Source: Eikenella corrodens (GTDB taxonomy: Bacteria > Pseudomonadota > Gammaproteobacteria > Burkholderiales > Neisseriaceae). From it: DNA of 64,000 bases. This document shows positions 8,511 through 16,735 of the stretch, one piece after another. The stretch's first letter is position 1, and the number at the start of each line of letters is the position of its first letter. The stretch covers positions 868,001 through 932,000 of the forward strand of contig NZ_LT906482.1 of NCBI RefSeq assembly GCF_900187105.1, written 5' to 3'. A model generated the notes under the pieces. It did no database searches and was not told the DNA's origin. It saw only the letters and a program-made list of their open reading frames with translations. The translations under genes were made by a program, and so were the position numbers.

Positions 8511-9392
8511 CTACATCCGCAGCGCATCCACTATCAACTTAAACACATTCGAATGCCCGCGGCGGCTGGGGTAATAGAGGTAAAGCGGTTCGTAAGTCAT
8601 CGCATACTCAGGCAACAGCTCGACCAGGTGCCCCGAATTGAGTGCATCTGCCACGCTCATATGTGCCACCCATGCAATGCCGAGGCCGTCTGAAACGGCT
8701 TGCAGGCGTAGATGGTTGTTGATGGAAAACTGCGATTTGGGCGTGAATGTAATCAGCTCTTTTTTGTATTTGAATTCCCACTGCATCACCGTGCCGTGTT
8801 CGGCGGAGAGCTTCGTGCCGATAAGGCGGTGCTGCTGCAAATCGTCAATATTTTTCGGCGAACCGTGTTGCGCCAAATAATCGGGCGAGGCGACCAACGC
8901 CATTTTGAGCGGTGCGGAAATTGGCACCGCAATCATCTCTTTCGCTACATCGTTGCCTAACCGTACGCCCATATCAAACCCTTCTTTCACAATATCTGCC
9001 CAACGATCGTCCACCACGATTTCCAAGCGGATTTTCGGGTATTGGTTCAAAATCGGCTTTAATTTCGGGTATAACACCGCTTCCGCCGCCAGCGTCGGAG
9101 CATTGATACGAATCAGCCCCGATGGTGTATTCAAAAAGTCATTTAACGCATCGACTTCTTGGTTTATGGCTTGATAAAGTGGAGAAAGTTGGTCGAAAAG
9201 CTGCTGCCCCGCTTCGGTCAGCGACACATTGCGCGTAGTGCGGTTGAGCAGGAGCAGGTTCAGCCGCGTTTCTAGATTTTTCATGCTGTGGCTCAACGCC
9301 GAAGAAGAAATCCCCAAAAGCTGCCCCGCTTTCACAAAACTCTGCGTTTGCGCCAGCGTCAAAAAATAATTCAGCTCGTTAAAGTTCTGCAT
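8511..9392 (-). CDS. LysR-family regulator, divergent from aldo-keto reductase
   Basis: A 293-residue LysR protein with intact helix-turn-helix FVKAGQLLGISSSALSHSMKNLETRLN (about residues 19-45). The effector domain begins with LIRINAPTLAAEAVLYPKL, and the sequence ADIVKEGFDMGVRLGNDVAKEM is typical of the CrgA/AaeR-like group (the family including Neisseria CrgA). It faces an aldo-keto reductase gene, and a 15-bp palindrome between them fits a LysR T-N11-A site. It therefore probably controls aldehyde or electrophile-related genes. An AG-DUS lies within the coding sequence (8683-8694). Confidence 0.92.
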   Translation of the reverse strand: MQNFNELNYFLTLAQTQSFVKAGQLLGISSSALSHSMKNLETRLNLLLLNRTTRNVSLTEAGQQLFDQLSPLYQAINQEVDALNDFLNTPSGLIRINAPTLAAEAVLYPKLKPILNQYPKIRLEIVVDDRWADIVKEGFDMGVRLGNDVAKEMIAVPISAPLKMALVASPDYLAQHGSPKNIDDLQQHRLIGTKLSAEHGTVMQWEFKYKKELITFTPKSQFSINNHLRLQAVSDGLGIAWVAHMSVADALNSGHLVELLPEYAMTYEPLYLYYPSRRGHSNVFKLIVDALRM

Positions 9393-9417
9393 TTTCCTAC
9401 CCCGTTTTAGGTGATTA

Positions 9418-9432
9418 GTGAATTTAATTCAC
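9418..9432. promoter_or_regulatory. LysR-type palindrome GTGAATTTAATTCAC
   Basis: A perfect 15-bp inverted repeat with 7-bp arms around a central T lies 25 bp before the LysR start and about 88 bp before the aldo-keto reductase. It contains a T-N11-A core expected of LysR recognition sites. Binding by the adjacent regulator is inferred. Confidence 0.6.
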
Positions 9433-9520
9433 GACATCATAAAACCAAACCTAATTTATCTCAATAAAAACACGGGCTAAAATGGCTACACTTTCATGAG
9501 AACAAACAGGAGACAATATC

Positions 9521-10369
9521 ATGCAAAACATCAAATTAAACAAAGGCGTACAAATTCCTGCACTTGGTTTCGGCGTATTCCAAATTCCGCCTGCAGAAAC
9601 CGAACAGGCCGTGATTGCCGCCATCAAGGCAGGCTATCGCCACGTCGACACGGCACAGATTTATATGAATGAAACCGAAGTCGGTTTGGGGATTAAAAAC
9701 AGCGGCGTGGCACGCGAAGAATTGTTTGTTACCACCAAAATTTGGGTGGAAAATTTCGGCTACGAAGCCGCCAAAGCCTCGTTGGATCGTTCATTGGGCC
9801 GTCTGAATTTGGATTACATCGATATGGTGCTGATTCATCAGCCTTACGGTGACAGCTACGGCACATGGCGCGCGCTGGAAGAATATCAGGCAGCCGGCAA
9901 AATCTGCGCCATCGGCGTGAGCAATTTTTCGCTCGTACGCGCGGTGGATTTGGGACTATTCAATAAAGTGATGCCGCAAGCCAATCAGATTGAAATCAAT
10001 CCGTTCCAACAAAAAACCGAAGCCGTTGCCGCTTTGCAGGCTGAAGGCATCGCCGTGGAAGCATGGGCACCGTTTGCTGAAGGCAAAAACGATATTTTCC
10101 ACAATCCCGTGTTAAGCAAAATCGGTGCGAAATACGGCAAATCTGTGGCACAAGTGATTACCCGCTGGCTGGTGGAACGTGGCATCATTGTATTGGCAAA
10201 ATCCACCAAACCCGAACGCATGGCGGAAAACCTGAATGTCTTTGATTTTGCTCTCAGTGATGAAGACAAAGCCGAAATTGCCAAACTGGACGGCACGTTC
10301 GACGCTATCGTCAATCACGACACGGTGGATAATTTGAAACGTATCGCCGCGTGGAAAATGGACGTGTAA
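9521..10369 (+). CDS. Aldo/keto reductase, 2,5-diketogluconate reductase type
   Basis: A 282-residue NADPH-dependent reductase with the full catalytic set: Asp in HVDTAQIYMNE, Tyr four residues on, Lys in FVTTKIWVE and His in DMVLIHQPYG. The cofactor-binding IVLAKSTKPERMAENL is near the C-terminus. Family members reduce aldehydes and dicarbonyls such as methylglyoxal. AGGAG precedes the ATG. OsmC follows with a short gap in the same direction, suggesting a small stress operon under the divergent LysR gene. Confidence 0.94.
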   Translation: MQNIKLNKGVQIPALGFGVFQIPPAETEQAVIAAIKAGYRHVDTAQIYMNETEVGLGIKNSGVAREELFVTTKIWVENFGYEAAKASLDRSLGRLNLDYIDMVLIHQPYGDSYGTWRALEEYQAAGKICAIGVSNFSLVRAVDLGLFNKVMPQANQIEINPFQQKTEAVAALQAEGIAVEAWAPFAEGKNDIFHNPVLSKIGAKYGKSVAQVITRWLVERGIIVLAKSTKPERMAENLNVFDFALSDEDKAEIAKLDGTFDAIVNHDTVDNLKRIAAWKMDV

Positions 10370-10415
10370 GTGTAGCGAAAAACCATCTGCAATTCATCAT
10401 ATGAAAGGACAAAAC

Positions 10416-10916
10416 ATGATTAACGGGTTAGATATCGAACGTTTCCGAACTACCATGGCAGCGATTGAAAACGACCATACAAAAGGCAAGGCAGCATTGC
10501 GCGCCGATTCGCGCTGGGTATCCGGCACGAAGAACGAAATCTCCGTGCGCCGCTTCCCTGCCTTTACCACAGACGAACCGAAAAACATGGGCGGTGAAAA
10601 CGCCGCCCCAAGTCCGATGGAATACCTGATCGGTGCTGCTGCAGGCTGCTGCGCCATAGGTTTCGAGTTGCAAGCAGCACAAGCAGGCGTGGAACTGGAA
10701 CAGTTTGAAATATCCGCAAGCGGCGGTATCGACATGGCCAAACTGTGCGGCATGGAAGATGGCTACGGCGGACTGGATAATCTGGTGCTAACCGTAAAAG
10801 TAAAAGCCGATGCCGACCTTCCTACCCTGCAAAATTTCGCCGACCGCTCCGCCGCCACCTCGCCAGTGTTGAACAGCCTGAAAGCGCGGGCAAAAGTGGT
10901 TGTGGAAAAAATCTAG
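10416..10916 (+). CDS. OsmC-family protein
   Basis: A 166-residue OsmC/Ohr-like protein. AAAGGAC lies six bases before the ATG at 10416, so I prefer this start over the in-frame ATG at 10401, which lacks a site. The AAAGCCAIGFELQAAQAG helix holds the cysteine pair typical of the OsmC core, and a further Cys lies in MAKLCGMED. OsmC and Ohr proteins are thiol peroxidases that act on organic hydroperoxides, using lipoyl donors in Ohr. Whether this member is a peroxidase is not certain. It ends in a strong terminator. Confidence 0.88.
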   Translation: MINGLDIERFRTTMAAIENDHTKGKAALRADSRWVSGTKNEISVRRFPAFTTDEPKNMGGENAAPSPMEYLIGAAAGCCAIGFELQAAQAGVELEQFEISASGGIDMAKLCGMEDGYGGLDNLVLTVKVKADADLPTLQNFADRSAATSPVLNSLKARAKVVVEKI

Positions 10917-10952
10917 ACGACTCAAAACGTTTTCTTGTTTTCATTTCGTTAA

Positions 10953-10985
10953 AAGCCCCTTTTCTGGACAACTAGAAAAGGGCTT
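10953..10985 (+). terminator. Terminator after osmC-like gene
   Basis: AAGCCCCTTTTCT pairs with AGAAAAGGGCTT across an 8-base loop. It ends the aldo-keto reductase/OsmC unit and separates it from the thioredoxin-like gene. Confidence 0.75.
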
Positions 10986-11008
10986 AATCGCTCAAAGGAG
11001 GACATGAC

Positions 11009-11344
11009 ATGCAACAACTGCACACTTTGAAAGACATCGAACAGGCCATCGCCACACACCCTTTAGTATCACTGTACATCAAAGCCCCAATCTGCGGTGT
11101 TTGTACGGTCGTGGCCGCCCAGCTTGACTCAGCTTTGGCGGAGGAAGGAAATGTGTATGCCGTAAAAGCCGATATTGCTGAAATACCCGAAATGGCCGGA
11201 CGTTTCCACGTGCTGACCGCACCTGCATGGCTGCTGTTTTATCAAGGCAAGGAAGTAGAACGGATGGCCCGCTTCATCCCTCAGGCACAAATGAAGCAGA
11301 CATTGGCAAAATGGACAAAAGTAGCAGAAAGCGGACATCAGTAA
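11009..11344 (+). CDS. Thioredoxin-family protein with CGVC active site
   Basis: A 111-residue single-domain thioredoxin fold without signal peptide, so cytoplasmic. The active site is PICGVC rather than the usual WCGPC, and the cis-Pro region is VLTAPAWLLFYQGKEV. Such atypical members often act as dedicated reductants or oxidoreductases. A strong AAAGGAGG site precedes the start. It follows OsmC, possibly serving as its reductant, but the terminator between them argues for separate transcription. Confidence 0.88.
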   Translation: MQQLHTLKDIEQAIATHPLVSLYIKAPICGVCTVVAAQLDSALAEEGNVYAVKADIAEIPEMAGRFHVLTAPAWLLFYQGKEVERMARFIPQAQMKQTLAKWTKVAESGHQ

Positions 11345-11395
11345 CTGGTCTATCAATGTTTCAGACGCCCTATCAGGCTACCTGAACCCTCAAAA

Positions 11396-13303
11396 TCACC
11401 CCCCGTTCTGCTTCCCTTCCAGCATCTCCCACCGTTCCAATTTCTCCAGCAGCAGCGTTTCGATTTCCTCCGCGCGCGCTTGCAGGCTGCCGGCTTTTTC
11501 GTAGTCTTTGAAGATTTCGGGGGCGGAAAGTTGGGCGTTCAAATCGGCCTGTTCGGCTTCCAGCGCGGCGATTTCGTCGGGCAGGGCGTCGAGTTCGCGC
11601 TGTTCTTTGTACGACAGCTTGGCCGTGCGGTTGGGCTTGGGTTTGTCTTTTTCAGACGGCCTTTCGGGCTTGGCGGCGGGGGTGGAAGCAGCCTGTACTT
11701 TCTCTTCGCGCGCTTTCGCATCGGCATAGTCCTGATAGCCGCCGATGTATTCTTTCAGACGGCCTTTCCCTTCAAATACAATGCTCTGCGTAATCACGTT
11801 ATCCAAAAACATACGGTCGTGGCTGACGAGGAACACGGTGCCGGCGTAGTCGCGCAGCAGTTCTTCCAGCAATTCCTGCGTGTCGATGTCCAAATCGTTG
11901 GTCGGCTCGTCCAGCACCAGAATGTTGGCGGGGCGGGTGAACAGTTTGGCCAGCAGCAGGCGGTTGCGCTCGCCGCCGGAGAGCGACGACACGGGCGACT
12001 GGGCGCGGGCGGGGTGGAACAGGAAGTCTTCCAGATAGCCCATCACGTGCCGCTTTTTGCCGCCGATTTCCACATAATCGTTGCCCTGACCGAGCGTGTA
12101 AAACACGGTGTCGTTTTCATTCAGCGCGCTGCGGAATTGGTCGAAATACGCCACTTCCTGCTTGCTGCCGAGGCGGATTTTGCCGCCGGTCGGCGCGAGT
12201 TCGCCCAAAATCAGCTTCAAAAACGTGGTTTTGCCGATGCCGTTCGCGCCGATAAGTCCAATCTTATCGCCGCGCTGAATCACGGCGGAAAAATCGTTCA
12301 TAATCAGTTTGTTGTCGTACGCAAACGAGGCGTGTTCCAGCTCGGCGACGATTTTGCCGCTTTTCTCGCCCGAATCGAGTTTGAACGACACCTGCCCCTG
12401 CCGTTCGCGGCGCGCCGCACGCTGTTTCCTTAATTCTTCCAAACGCTTAACGCGGCCTTCGTTGCGCGTGCGCCGCGCTTCGATGCCTTTGCGAATCCAC
12501 GCCTCTTCCTGCGCGTGGAATTTGTCGAACAGGCGGTTGTGTTCGGCTTCCACCGCCAGTTCTTCCGCCTTTTTCTCGCTGTATTTGGCGAACGAGCCGG
12601 GATAGGAGCGCAGGCTGCCTCGGTCGAGTTCCACAATGCGGTTGGCCACATTGTCCAAAAAACGGCGGTCGTGGGTAATCACAATCAGGCTGCCTGAAAA
12701 GTTTTTCAGCAGGTTTTCCAGCCACAAAATCGCGTCGATGTCCAAATGGTTGGTCGGCTCGTCCAGCAGCAGGATGTCGGGCTTCTGCACCCACGCTTGC
12801 GCCAGCGCGACGCGCTTTTTCTGCCCGCCGGACAGATTGGCGATTTTTTCGTTTTCAGGCAGCCCCAGCTCGCCGATGGTCTGGCTCACCAGCGCGTCGA
12901 ACTGCCAGCCGTTTTGCGCTTCGATTTGGTTTTGCAGTTCGTTTAATTCTTTGATAATGCTGTCGTTTTGTCCGTGTGCCAGCTCACGGCCGATTTCGTG
13001 GTACCGCCGCAGCACGCCGCGCAGGCTGCCCAGCCCTTCGGACACGATGTCGAATACAGTGGCCGCGCCGTCGAAAAAGCTCTCCTGCGGCACATACACG
13101 GTTTTCAGCCCGTTTTGCAGGATGAGCTGGCCGTCGTCGGGCTTCTGCACGCCGGCGAGGATTTTCAGCAGGCTGGATTTGCCCGCGCCGTTGCGCCCGA
13201 TCAGGCCGACTTTGTCGCCCGCGGCCAGTTGGAAAGACGCTTTGTCGAGCAGCGCAACGTGCCCGAAGGCGAAGGATAGGTTTTCGGCTTGGAGGATGGT
13301 CAT
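11396..13303 (-). CDS. uup: ABC-F ATPase Uup
   Basis: A protein of about 635 residues with two ABC cassettes and no membrane domain. Walker A motifs are GRNGAGKSSL and GANGIGKTTF, signatures are LSGGQKKRVALAQ and LSGGERNRLLLAK, and the Walker B segments are LLLDEPTNHLD and LVLDEPTNDLD. The linker between cassettes is charged, and the C-terminal coiled-coil extension (KLSYKEQRELDALPDEI) is the DNA-binding tail typical of Uup. ABC-F proteins act on the ribosome, and Uup also affects replication and recombination. The start at 13303 (MTILQAENLSF) matches the family; the longer frame upstream is not conserved-looking. It carries a Simonsiella-type DUS (12687-12698) and two AG-DUS. Confidence 0.94.
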   Translation of the reverse strand: MTILQAENLSFAFGHVALLDKASFQLAAGDKVGLIGRNGAGKSSLLKILAGVQKPDDGQLILQNGLKTVYVPQESFFDGAATVFDIVSEGLGSLRGVLRRYHEIGRELAHGQNDSIIKELNELQNQIEAQNGWQFDALVSQTIGELGLPENEKIANLSGGQKKRVALAQAWVQKPDILLLDEPTNHLDIDAILWLENLLKNFSGSLIVITHDRRFLDNVANRIVELDRGSLRSYPGSFAKYSEKKAEELAVEAEHNRLFDKFHAQEEAWIRKGIEARRTRNEGRVKRLEELRKQRAARRERQGQVSFKLDSGEKSGKIVAELEHASFAYDNKLIMNDFSAVIQRGDKIGLIGANGIGKTTFLKLILGELAPTGGKIRLGSKQEVAYFDQFRSALNENDTVFYTLGQGNDYVEIGGKKRHVMGYLEDFLFHPARAQSPVSSLSGGERNRLLLAKLFTRPANILVLDEPTNDLDIDTQELLEELLRDYAGTVFLVSHDRMFLDNVITQSIVFEGKGRLKEYIGGYQDYADAKAREEKVQAASTPAAKPERPSEKDKPKPNRTAKLSYKEQRELDALPDEIAALEAEQADLNAQLSAPEIFKDYEKAGSLQARAEEIETLLLEKLERWEMLEGKQNGG

Positions 13304-13397
13304 GGTAAGTCCTTGTTTGGTTGGGGTGCAGGCTGGTTTTTGGGGTTTTAGGCGGCCTTTAAAAGCAGCCTGCACTTGGAGGGGGTATTGTGTTTAG

Positions 13398-14384
13398 CTA
13401 TCTGCCAAATACTTTCCGCCAGGCATTCGGATTGATTTTAAACTTGGCTTTGAACTGCAAACGTAGGTTTGACGCGCTGCCGAAGCCGCTTTGTTCGGCG
13501 ATGCGTTCTATCGGCAAATCCGTATTTTCCAACAAATCCTGTACCTGCCATAGCCGCTCTGTGGTGAGCCACTCACCGAAATTCATGCCTGTGGCTTGAG
13601 AAAAATGGCGGATAAAGGTACGGCGGGAAACGGCTAATTTTTTTGCCAAATCGTCCAAGCGGTATGGGGTGGCAAGGTTTTGGCGCAGTTCGTCCAATAA
13701 GTGATTGATTTTGTCATCGGCGGTACGACGTTCGACAGGTCGGTGGATAAACTGTGCCTGCCCGCCTTCGCGGTGTGGTGCCGCAACCAAGGTACGGGCA
13801 AGGTCGTTGGCAACGGTTGCACCGTGGATTTTGCGGACGAGGTACAGGCAGCAATCCAGCCCGCCCGCCGCACCTGCCGATGTTAAAAAGTTGCCGTCTT
13901 CCGCATATAGGCGGTTGGTATCCAGATGAATTTTAGGGAAACGGCGGACAAAGTCGTCTTCGGCAAGCCAGTGGGTGGCGGCGGTTCTGCCGTCTAAAAG
14001 TCCTGTGTAGGCAAGGGCGTAAGTGCCGTAACATAGGGCGGTGATATACGCACCACGTTGTACTGCTTTCTGTAAATGTGCGCTCAACTCGGGTGTCGGG
14101 GCTTCTTCAATATTGCGCCAGCCTGCGATGACGATGATGTCGGCTTCTTCCGTCAAATCCAAGCCGCCGTGTACGGGAATGCTTGCGCCCAGTGCCGTGA
14201 TAACGTCTTTGCTGTCATCGGAACAGATTTTCAGGTCAAAGAGTGGATTGTCCCGATAGGTCGTCTGAAAAACAGAAAAGGGAATGTTGAAGACAAAATC
14301 ATTCATGCCCGATTGAGCATATAGCACAATTTTAGGGACAGTTTGATTTTGGCGAAACTCGTTACGCTCGTTTTCAGACGACAT
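13398..14384 (-). CDS. GlxA-type regulator: DJ-1/PfpI domain plus AraC HTH
   Basis: A 328-residue protein. Residues about 15-190 form a DJ-1/PfpI-like sensor domain (DIIVIAGWRNIEE, then YITALCYGTYALAYTGLLDGR with Cys at the elbow). The C-terminal part (about 220-325) is an AraC-type double HTH: YRLDDLAKKLAVSRRTFIRHFSQATGMNFGEWL, then IERIAEQSGFGSASNLRLQFKAKF. This is the GlxA/FtrA architecture. It is divergent from the MBL-fold hydrolase with a palindrome between, and probably controls that gene. A mucosa-type DUS lies inside (14258-14269). Confidence 0.93.
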   Translation of the reverse strand: MSSENERNEFRQNQTVPKIVLYAQSGMNDFVFNIPFSVFQTTYRDNPLFDLKICSDDSKDVITALGASIPVHGGLDLTEEADIIVIAGWRNIEEAPTPELSAHLQKAVQRGAYITALCYGTYALAYTGLLDGRTAATHWLAEDDFVRRFPKIHLDTNRLYAEDGNFLTSAGAAGGLDCCLYLVRKIHGATVANDLARTLVAAPHREGGQAQFIHRPVERRTADDKINHLLDELRQNLATPYRLDDLAKKLAVSRRTFIRHFSQATGMNFGEWLTTERLWQVQDLLENTDLPIERIAEQSGFGSASNLRLQFKAKFKINPNAWRKVFGR

Positions 14385-14408
14385 TTTGGCACTATCCTTA
14401 CGTTTATT

Positions 14409-14420
14409 GGCAATATTGCC
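14409..14420. promoter_or_regulatory. Palindrome GGCAATATTGCC in divergent promoter
   Basis: A perfect 12-bp palindrome in the 97-bp gap between the GlxA-type regulator and the MBL hydrolase. AraC-type regulators often bind direct repeats, so it could belong to another factor, but its position in a tight divergent promoter makes it a good operator candidate. Confidence 0.4.
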
Positions 14421-14481
14421 TATTTTAGCCGATACACCTGCTGCTTAAAATACGCTCCATGATTTTTTAAGGAGCAACATA

Positions 14482-15333
14482 ATGAAATCCAAGCAATTTA
14501 TTCTTGCCACTGTTTTGGGCGCGACAGCCTTTTCCGCTTGGGCAGACGATTCATACCAACATATCCGTAACGCTACCGCCAAAGTCGAATATGCGGGGCA
14601 GACGTTTTTGATTGACCCGTTTTTCGCCCCCAAGCATTCCATGAACGGCTTTGCCGGCACGTTCAATAACCAAGCCAAAATGCCGCTGGTCGGGCTGCCG
14701 ATGAGCGTGAATAAAATTTTGGACGGTGTGGATGCAGTTATCGTTACCCATACTCACGAAGACCATTGGGACGAAACCGCCGCACGTTCCATTCCGAAAA
14801 ACCTGCCTGTATATGTGCAGCACCAAGCCGACGCGGCAAAAATCCGCAGCCAAGGCTTTACTGATGTACGCGTGTTGAACGGCAGCGCCGTCTTCAACGG
14901 CGTAACCATCAGCAAAACCGGCGGCGTACACGGTACAGAAGCCATGTATGCCAACCCGCAGCTAGCCGAAATCTTAGGTGATGCAATGGGTGTGGTATTC
15001 CAAAGCAACGGACATAAAACCGCTTATATTATGGGTGATACTGTGTGGACGGCAGATGTAAACAAAGCATTGAACCGCTACAAACCCGATTATCTGATTA
15101 TGAACACGGGCTACGCGCTGATTTCAGGCATTTCAGACGGCATTATTATGGGGACGGCTGATGTATTAAAAGCCAGCCAAGTCATGCCTAAAGCCAAAAT
15201 CATCACCGTACACATGGATACCGTGAATCATACCGCCGTCAGCCGCGCCGATATGCGTAAATTTATACGCGGTCAAGGCATTGAAAGCCGTGTGAACGTT
15301 CCGGAAGACGGAGAAATCGTGAAGCTGGATTGA
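14482..15333 (+). CDS. Exported MBL-fold metallo-hydrolase, UlaG-like
   Basis: A 283-residue protein with a Sec signal peptide (MKSKQFILATVLGATAFSAWADD, cleavage probably after AWA), so periplasmic. The metal-binding motif VTHTHEDHWD (H-x-H-x-D-H) and later GDTVWT and VHMDTVNHT supply metal ligands. The early ATAKVEYAGQTFLIDPFF is typical of UlaG-like lactonase or hydrolase members. The substrate is unknown. AAGGAG precedes the ATG. It is divergent from a GlxA-type regulator and ends in a Kingella-type DUS hairpin. Confidence 0.9.
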   Translation: MKSKQFILATVLGATAFSAWADDSYQHIRNATAKVEYAGQTFLIDPFFAPKHSMNGFAGTFNNQAKMPLVGLPMSVNKILDGVDAVIVTHTHEDHWDETAARSIPKNLPVYVQHQADAAKIRSQGFTDVRVLNGSAVFNGVTISKTGGVHGTEAMYANPQLAEILGDAMGVVFQSNGHKTAYIMGDTVWTADVNKALNRYKPDYLIMNTGYALISGISDGIIMGTADVLKASQVMPKAKIITVHMDTVNHTAVSRADMRKFIRGQGIESRVNVPEDGEIVKLD

Positions 15334-15351
15334 TAAACGACACATTACCCT

Positions 15352-15389
15352 AAGCAGCCTGCACCTTGTTTTTTAAGTGCAGGCTGCTT
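15352..15389. terminator. Terminator from inverted Kingella-type DUS
   Basis: AAGCAGCCTGCAC pairs with GTGCAGGCTGCTT, followed by TTT, between the convergent MBL gene and the 359-residue unknown gene. An Eikenella DUS follows at about 15397. Confidence 0.8.
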
Positions 15390-15493
15390 TTGGCTTTCAG
15401 GTAGCCTTTGGGCTGTGCAGAAACTTCGTTTTAGCTCCGCAGAAACTTAGCTTCCTTCGGAAACTCCGTTTTAACTTCGTTGAAGCTGCGCTT

Positions 15494-16573
15494 TCAGACG
15501 GCCTGAAAAGCGGGAATTCGTTTCATCGGCCATGATTTCGTTGTCCAAACGCGTTCAAATTCTTCGGCGAAACCGTGTTGTGCGGCGTAGGTTTGCAGTT
15601 GTTGCAACCAGGTTTTCGGGGCGATATCGGCGGCGGCGCGGGTGGTGTGCAGCAGGTAGGGGCGAGTATCGAAAGCTTGGACGATGTGCTGGCTGACGGC
15701 GTTTAAGGCTTGGGGATTGTGGTCGGTTTGTCGGGCGATTTTTTCGTATTGCGACAGGGCGGCGGCTTTTGCGGTTTCGTGTTCGGCGGCGGTTTGCCGG
15801 CTGTGTCGGGCGGTGGTGGCTTGAATGGTGATGACGGGTGGTAGTTGTCCTTCGGCGAGCCCGGCGGCGAGGCGCAGGTGTCCGTCTAAAATCAGCCAGC
15901 GGTCGGATAGGGCAGGGAGTTCGTATACCAAGACGGGCGGCAGTTGGTTTTGCCGTGCGCGTTTGCGCCAGTATTTCAGACGACCGTCTTCGGCGTGGTG
16001 GGTTTTCAGGGCGATGAAGCGTTCGGTTTGGGTGTAGAAATTGTTGTCCAGTGCGTCGAAACGGCTGCCTGAAAACAGCCATTGGGCGTAGTTTTCGTCG
16101 GTTTCAGGCTGCCCCACGGCGGTGTCGTGCCAGCATTCGCCCCATTGCGGCGGCAGAGGTTGGGCGGGGCGGTAGTCAAAGTGCCATTCGCCGATGCCGA
16201 GCAGTCCTGCGTTGTGGGCGGCGAGTTGTTTGATGAAATATTTGTTCCACAACAGGCCTTGTTCGGCAGCGGGTTGGCGGGCGATGTGTTCGTTTACGCG
16301 GCTGCCGATGTGCCCGACGGGCTGGTATGCCTGCCAGCTTTCGGCGTAGCTGCGGACGAGGTAAGTGTCGTATAAATCGTGGCTGAAGAACGACCAGAAC
16401 ACGGGTTCATCGTGGCAAGTCAGGCTGAGGCTGATGCCGTCGGGCGTGTGGAGTTTCAGGTAGCCTTGCGTTTGACGGTCGATATGCAGGGCGAGGCTGT
16501 TGGGGGAGGCGGGATGGTGGGTCAGGTTGCCGCTGTATTGTTCCAGCGCGGCGTTGAGCGATTGGTAGTGCAT
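15494..16573 (-). CDS. Unknown protein with ParB-like motif
   Basis: I do not recognise this 359-residue protein. It has no signal or membrane segment. About residues 230-265 read VLVYELPALSDRWLILDGHLRLAAGL followed by PPVITI. This resembles the ParB/sulfiredoxin nucleotide-binding motif, in which a conserved DGHxRL follows a strand. The N-terminal half is rich in aromatic residues (WSFFSHDLYDTYLVRSY, GEWHFDYRP). It lies upstream of nothing obvious and downstream of a membrane protein gene on the same strand, separated by 160 bp with an inverted repeat. An AG-DUS overlaps its stop codon. It is probably real, judging by codon use and an uninterrupted length. Confidence 0.7.
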   Translation of the reverse strand: MHYQSLNAALEQYSGNLTHHPASPNSLALHIDRQTQGYLKLHTPDGISLSLTCHDEPVFWSFFSHDLYDTYLVRSYAESWQAYQPVGHIGSRVNEHIARQPAAEQGLLWNKYFIKQLAAHNAGLLGIGEWHFDYRPAQPLPPQWGECWHDTAVGQPETDENYAQWLFSGSRFDALDNNFYTQTERFIALKTHHAEDGRLKYWRKRARQNQLPPVLVYELPALSDRWLILDGHLRLAAGLAEGQLPPVITIQATTARHSRQTAAEHETAKAAALSQYEKIARQTDHNPQALNAVSQHIVQAFDTRPYLLHTTRAAADIAPKTWLQQLQTYAAQHGFAEEFERVWTTKSWPMKRIPAFQAV

Positions 16574-16618
16574 GGGGTGTCCTTTGTGCAGGCTGCTTTT
16601 TTGGCTTTAACTTTGCGG

Positions 16619-16649
16619 AAACTCCGTTTCTTGGTGGAAACGGAGTTTT
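16619..16649. repeat. Inverted repeat between two minus-strand genes
   Basis: AAACTCCGTTTC and GAAACGGAGTTT face each other across a 6-base gap, a 12-bp perfect stem. It lies downstream of the 347-residue membrane protein gene and 46 bp before the next gene; a terminator or attenuator role is possible, but no good T run follows on the minus strand. An AG-DUS follows at 16671-16682. Confidence 0.55.
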
Positions 16650-16735
16650 CATTTTGCTGAAGCCTCTGCTTTCAGACGGCCTGAATGTGGTCAGCGGCTG
16701 TGTGGACAATTGCTATCCGTTGATGTGAAGCCGTT

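Larger units (their letters stand above)
2656..16682. repeat. Mixed-dialect DNA uptake sequences
   Basis: Within this block the 12-mer uptake sequences belong to several dialects. AGGTCGTCTGAA (mucosa-type) is at 2656-2667 (reverse) and 14258-14269. AGGCCGTCTGAA is at 4309-4320, 8683-8694, 11651-11662, 11754-11765, 15493-15504 and 16671-16682. AAGCAGCCTGCA (Kingella-type) is at 4343, 8455, 13363 and 15352. AGGCTGCCTGAA (Simonsiella-type) is at 12687-12698. AGGCTACCTGAA (Eikenella-type) is at 5255, 6110, 6491 and 8507 among others. From about 17 kb onward the Eikenella form is nearly the only one until the prophage. The dialect-to-genus assignment is established knowledge quoted from memory; the occurrences are read directly. 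Confidence 0.8.

Noticed and set aside
16619-16649. Terminator for the 347-residue membrane protein gene
   Set aside because: Stem is good, but no T run follows on the minus strand, so it is listed only as an inverted repeat.
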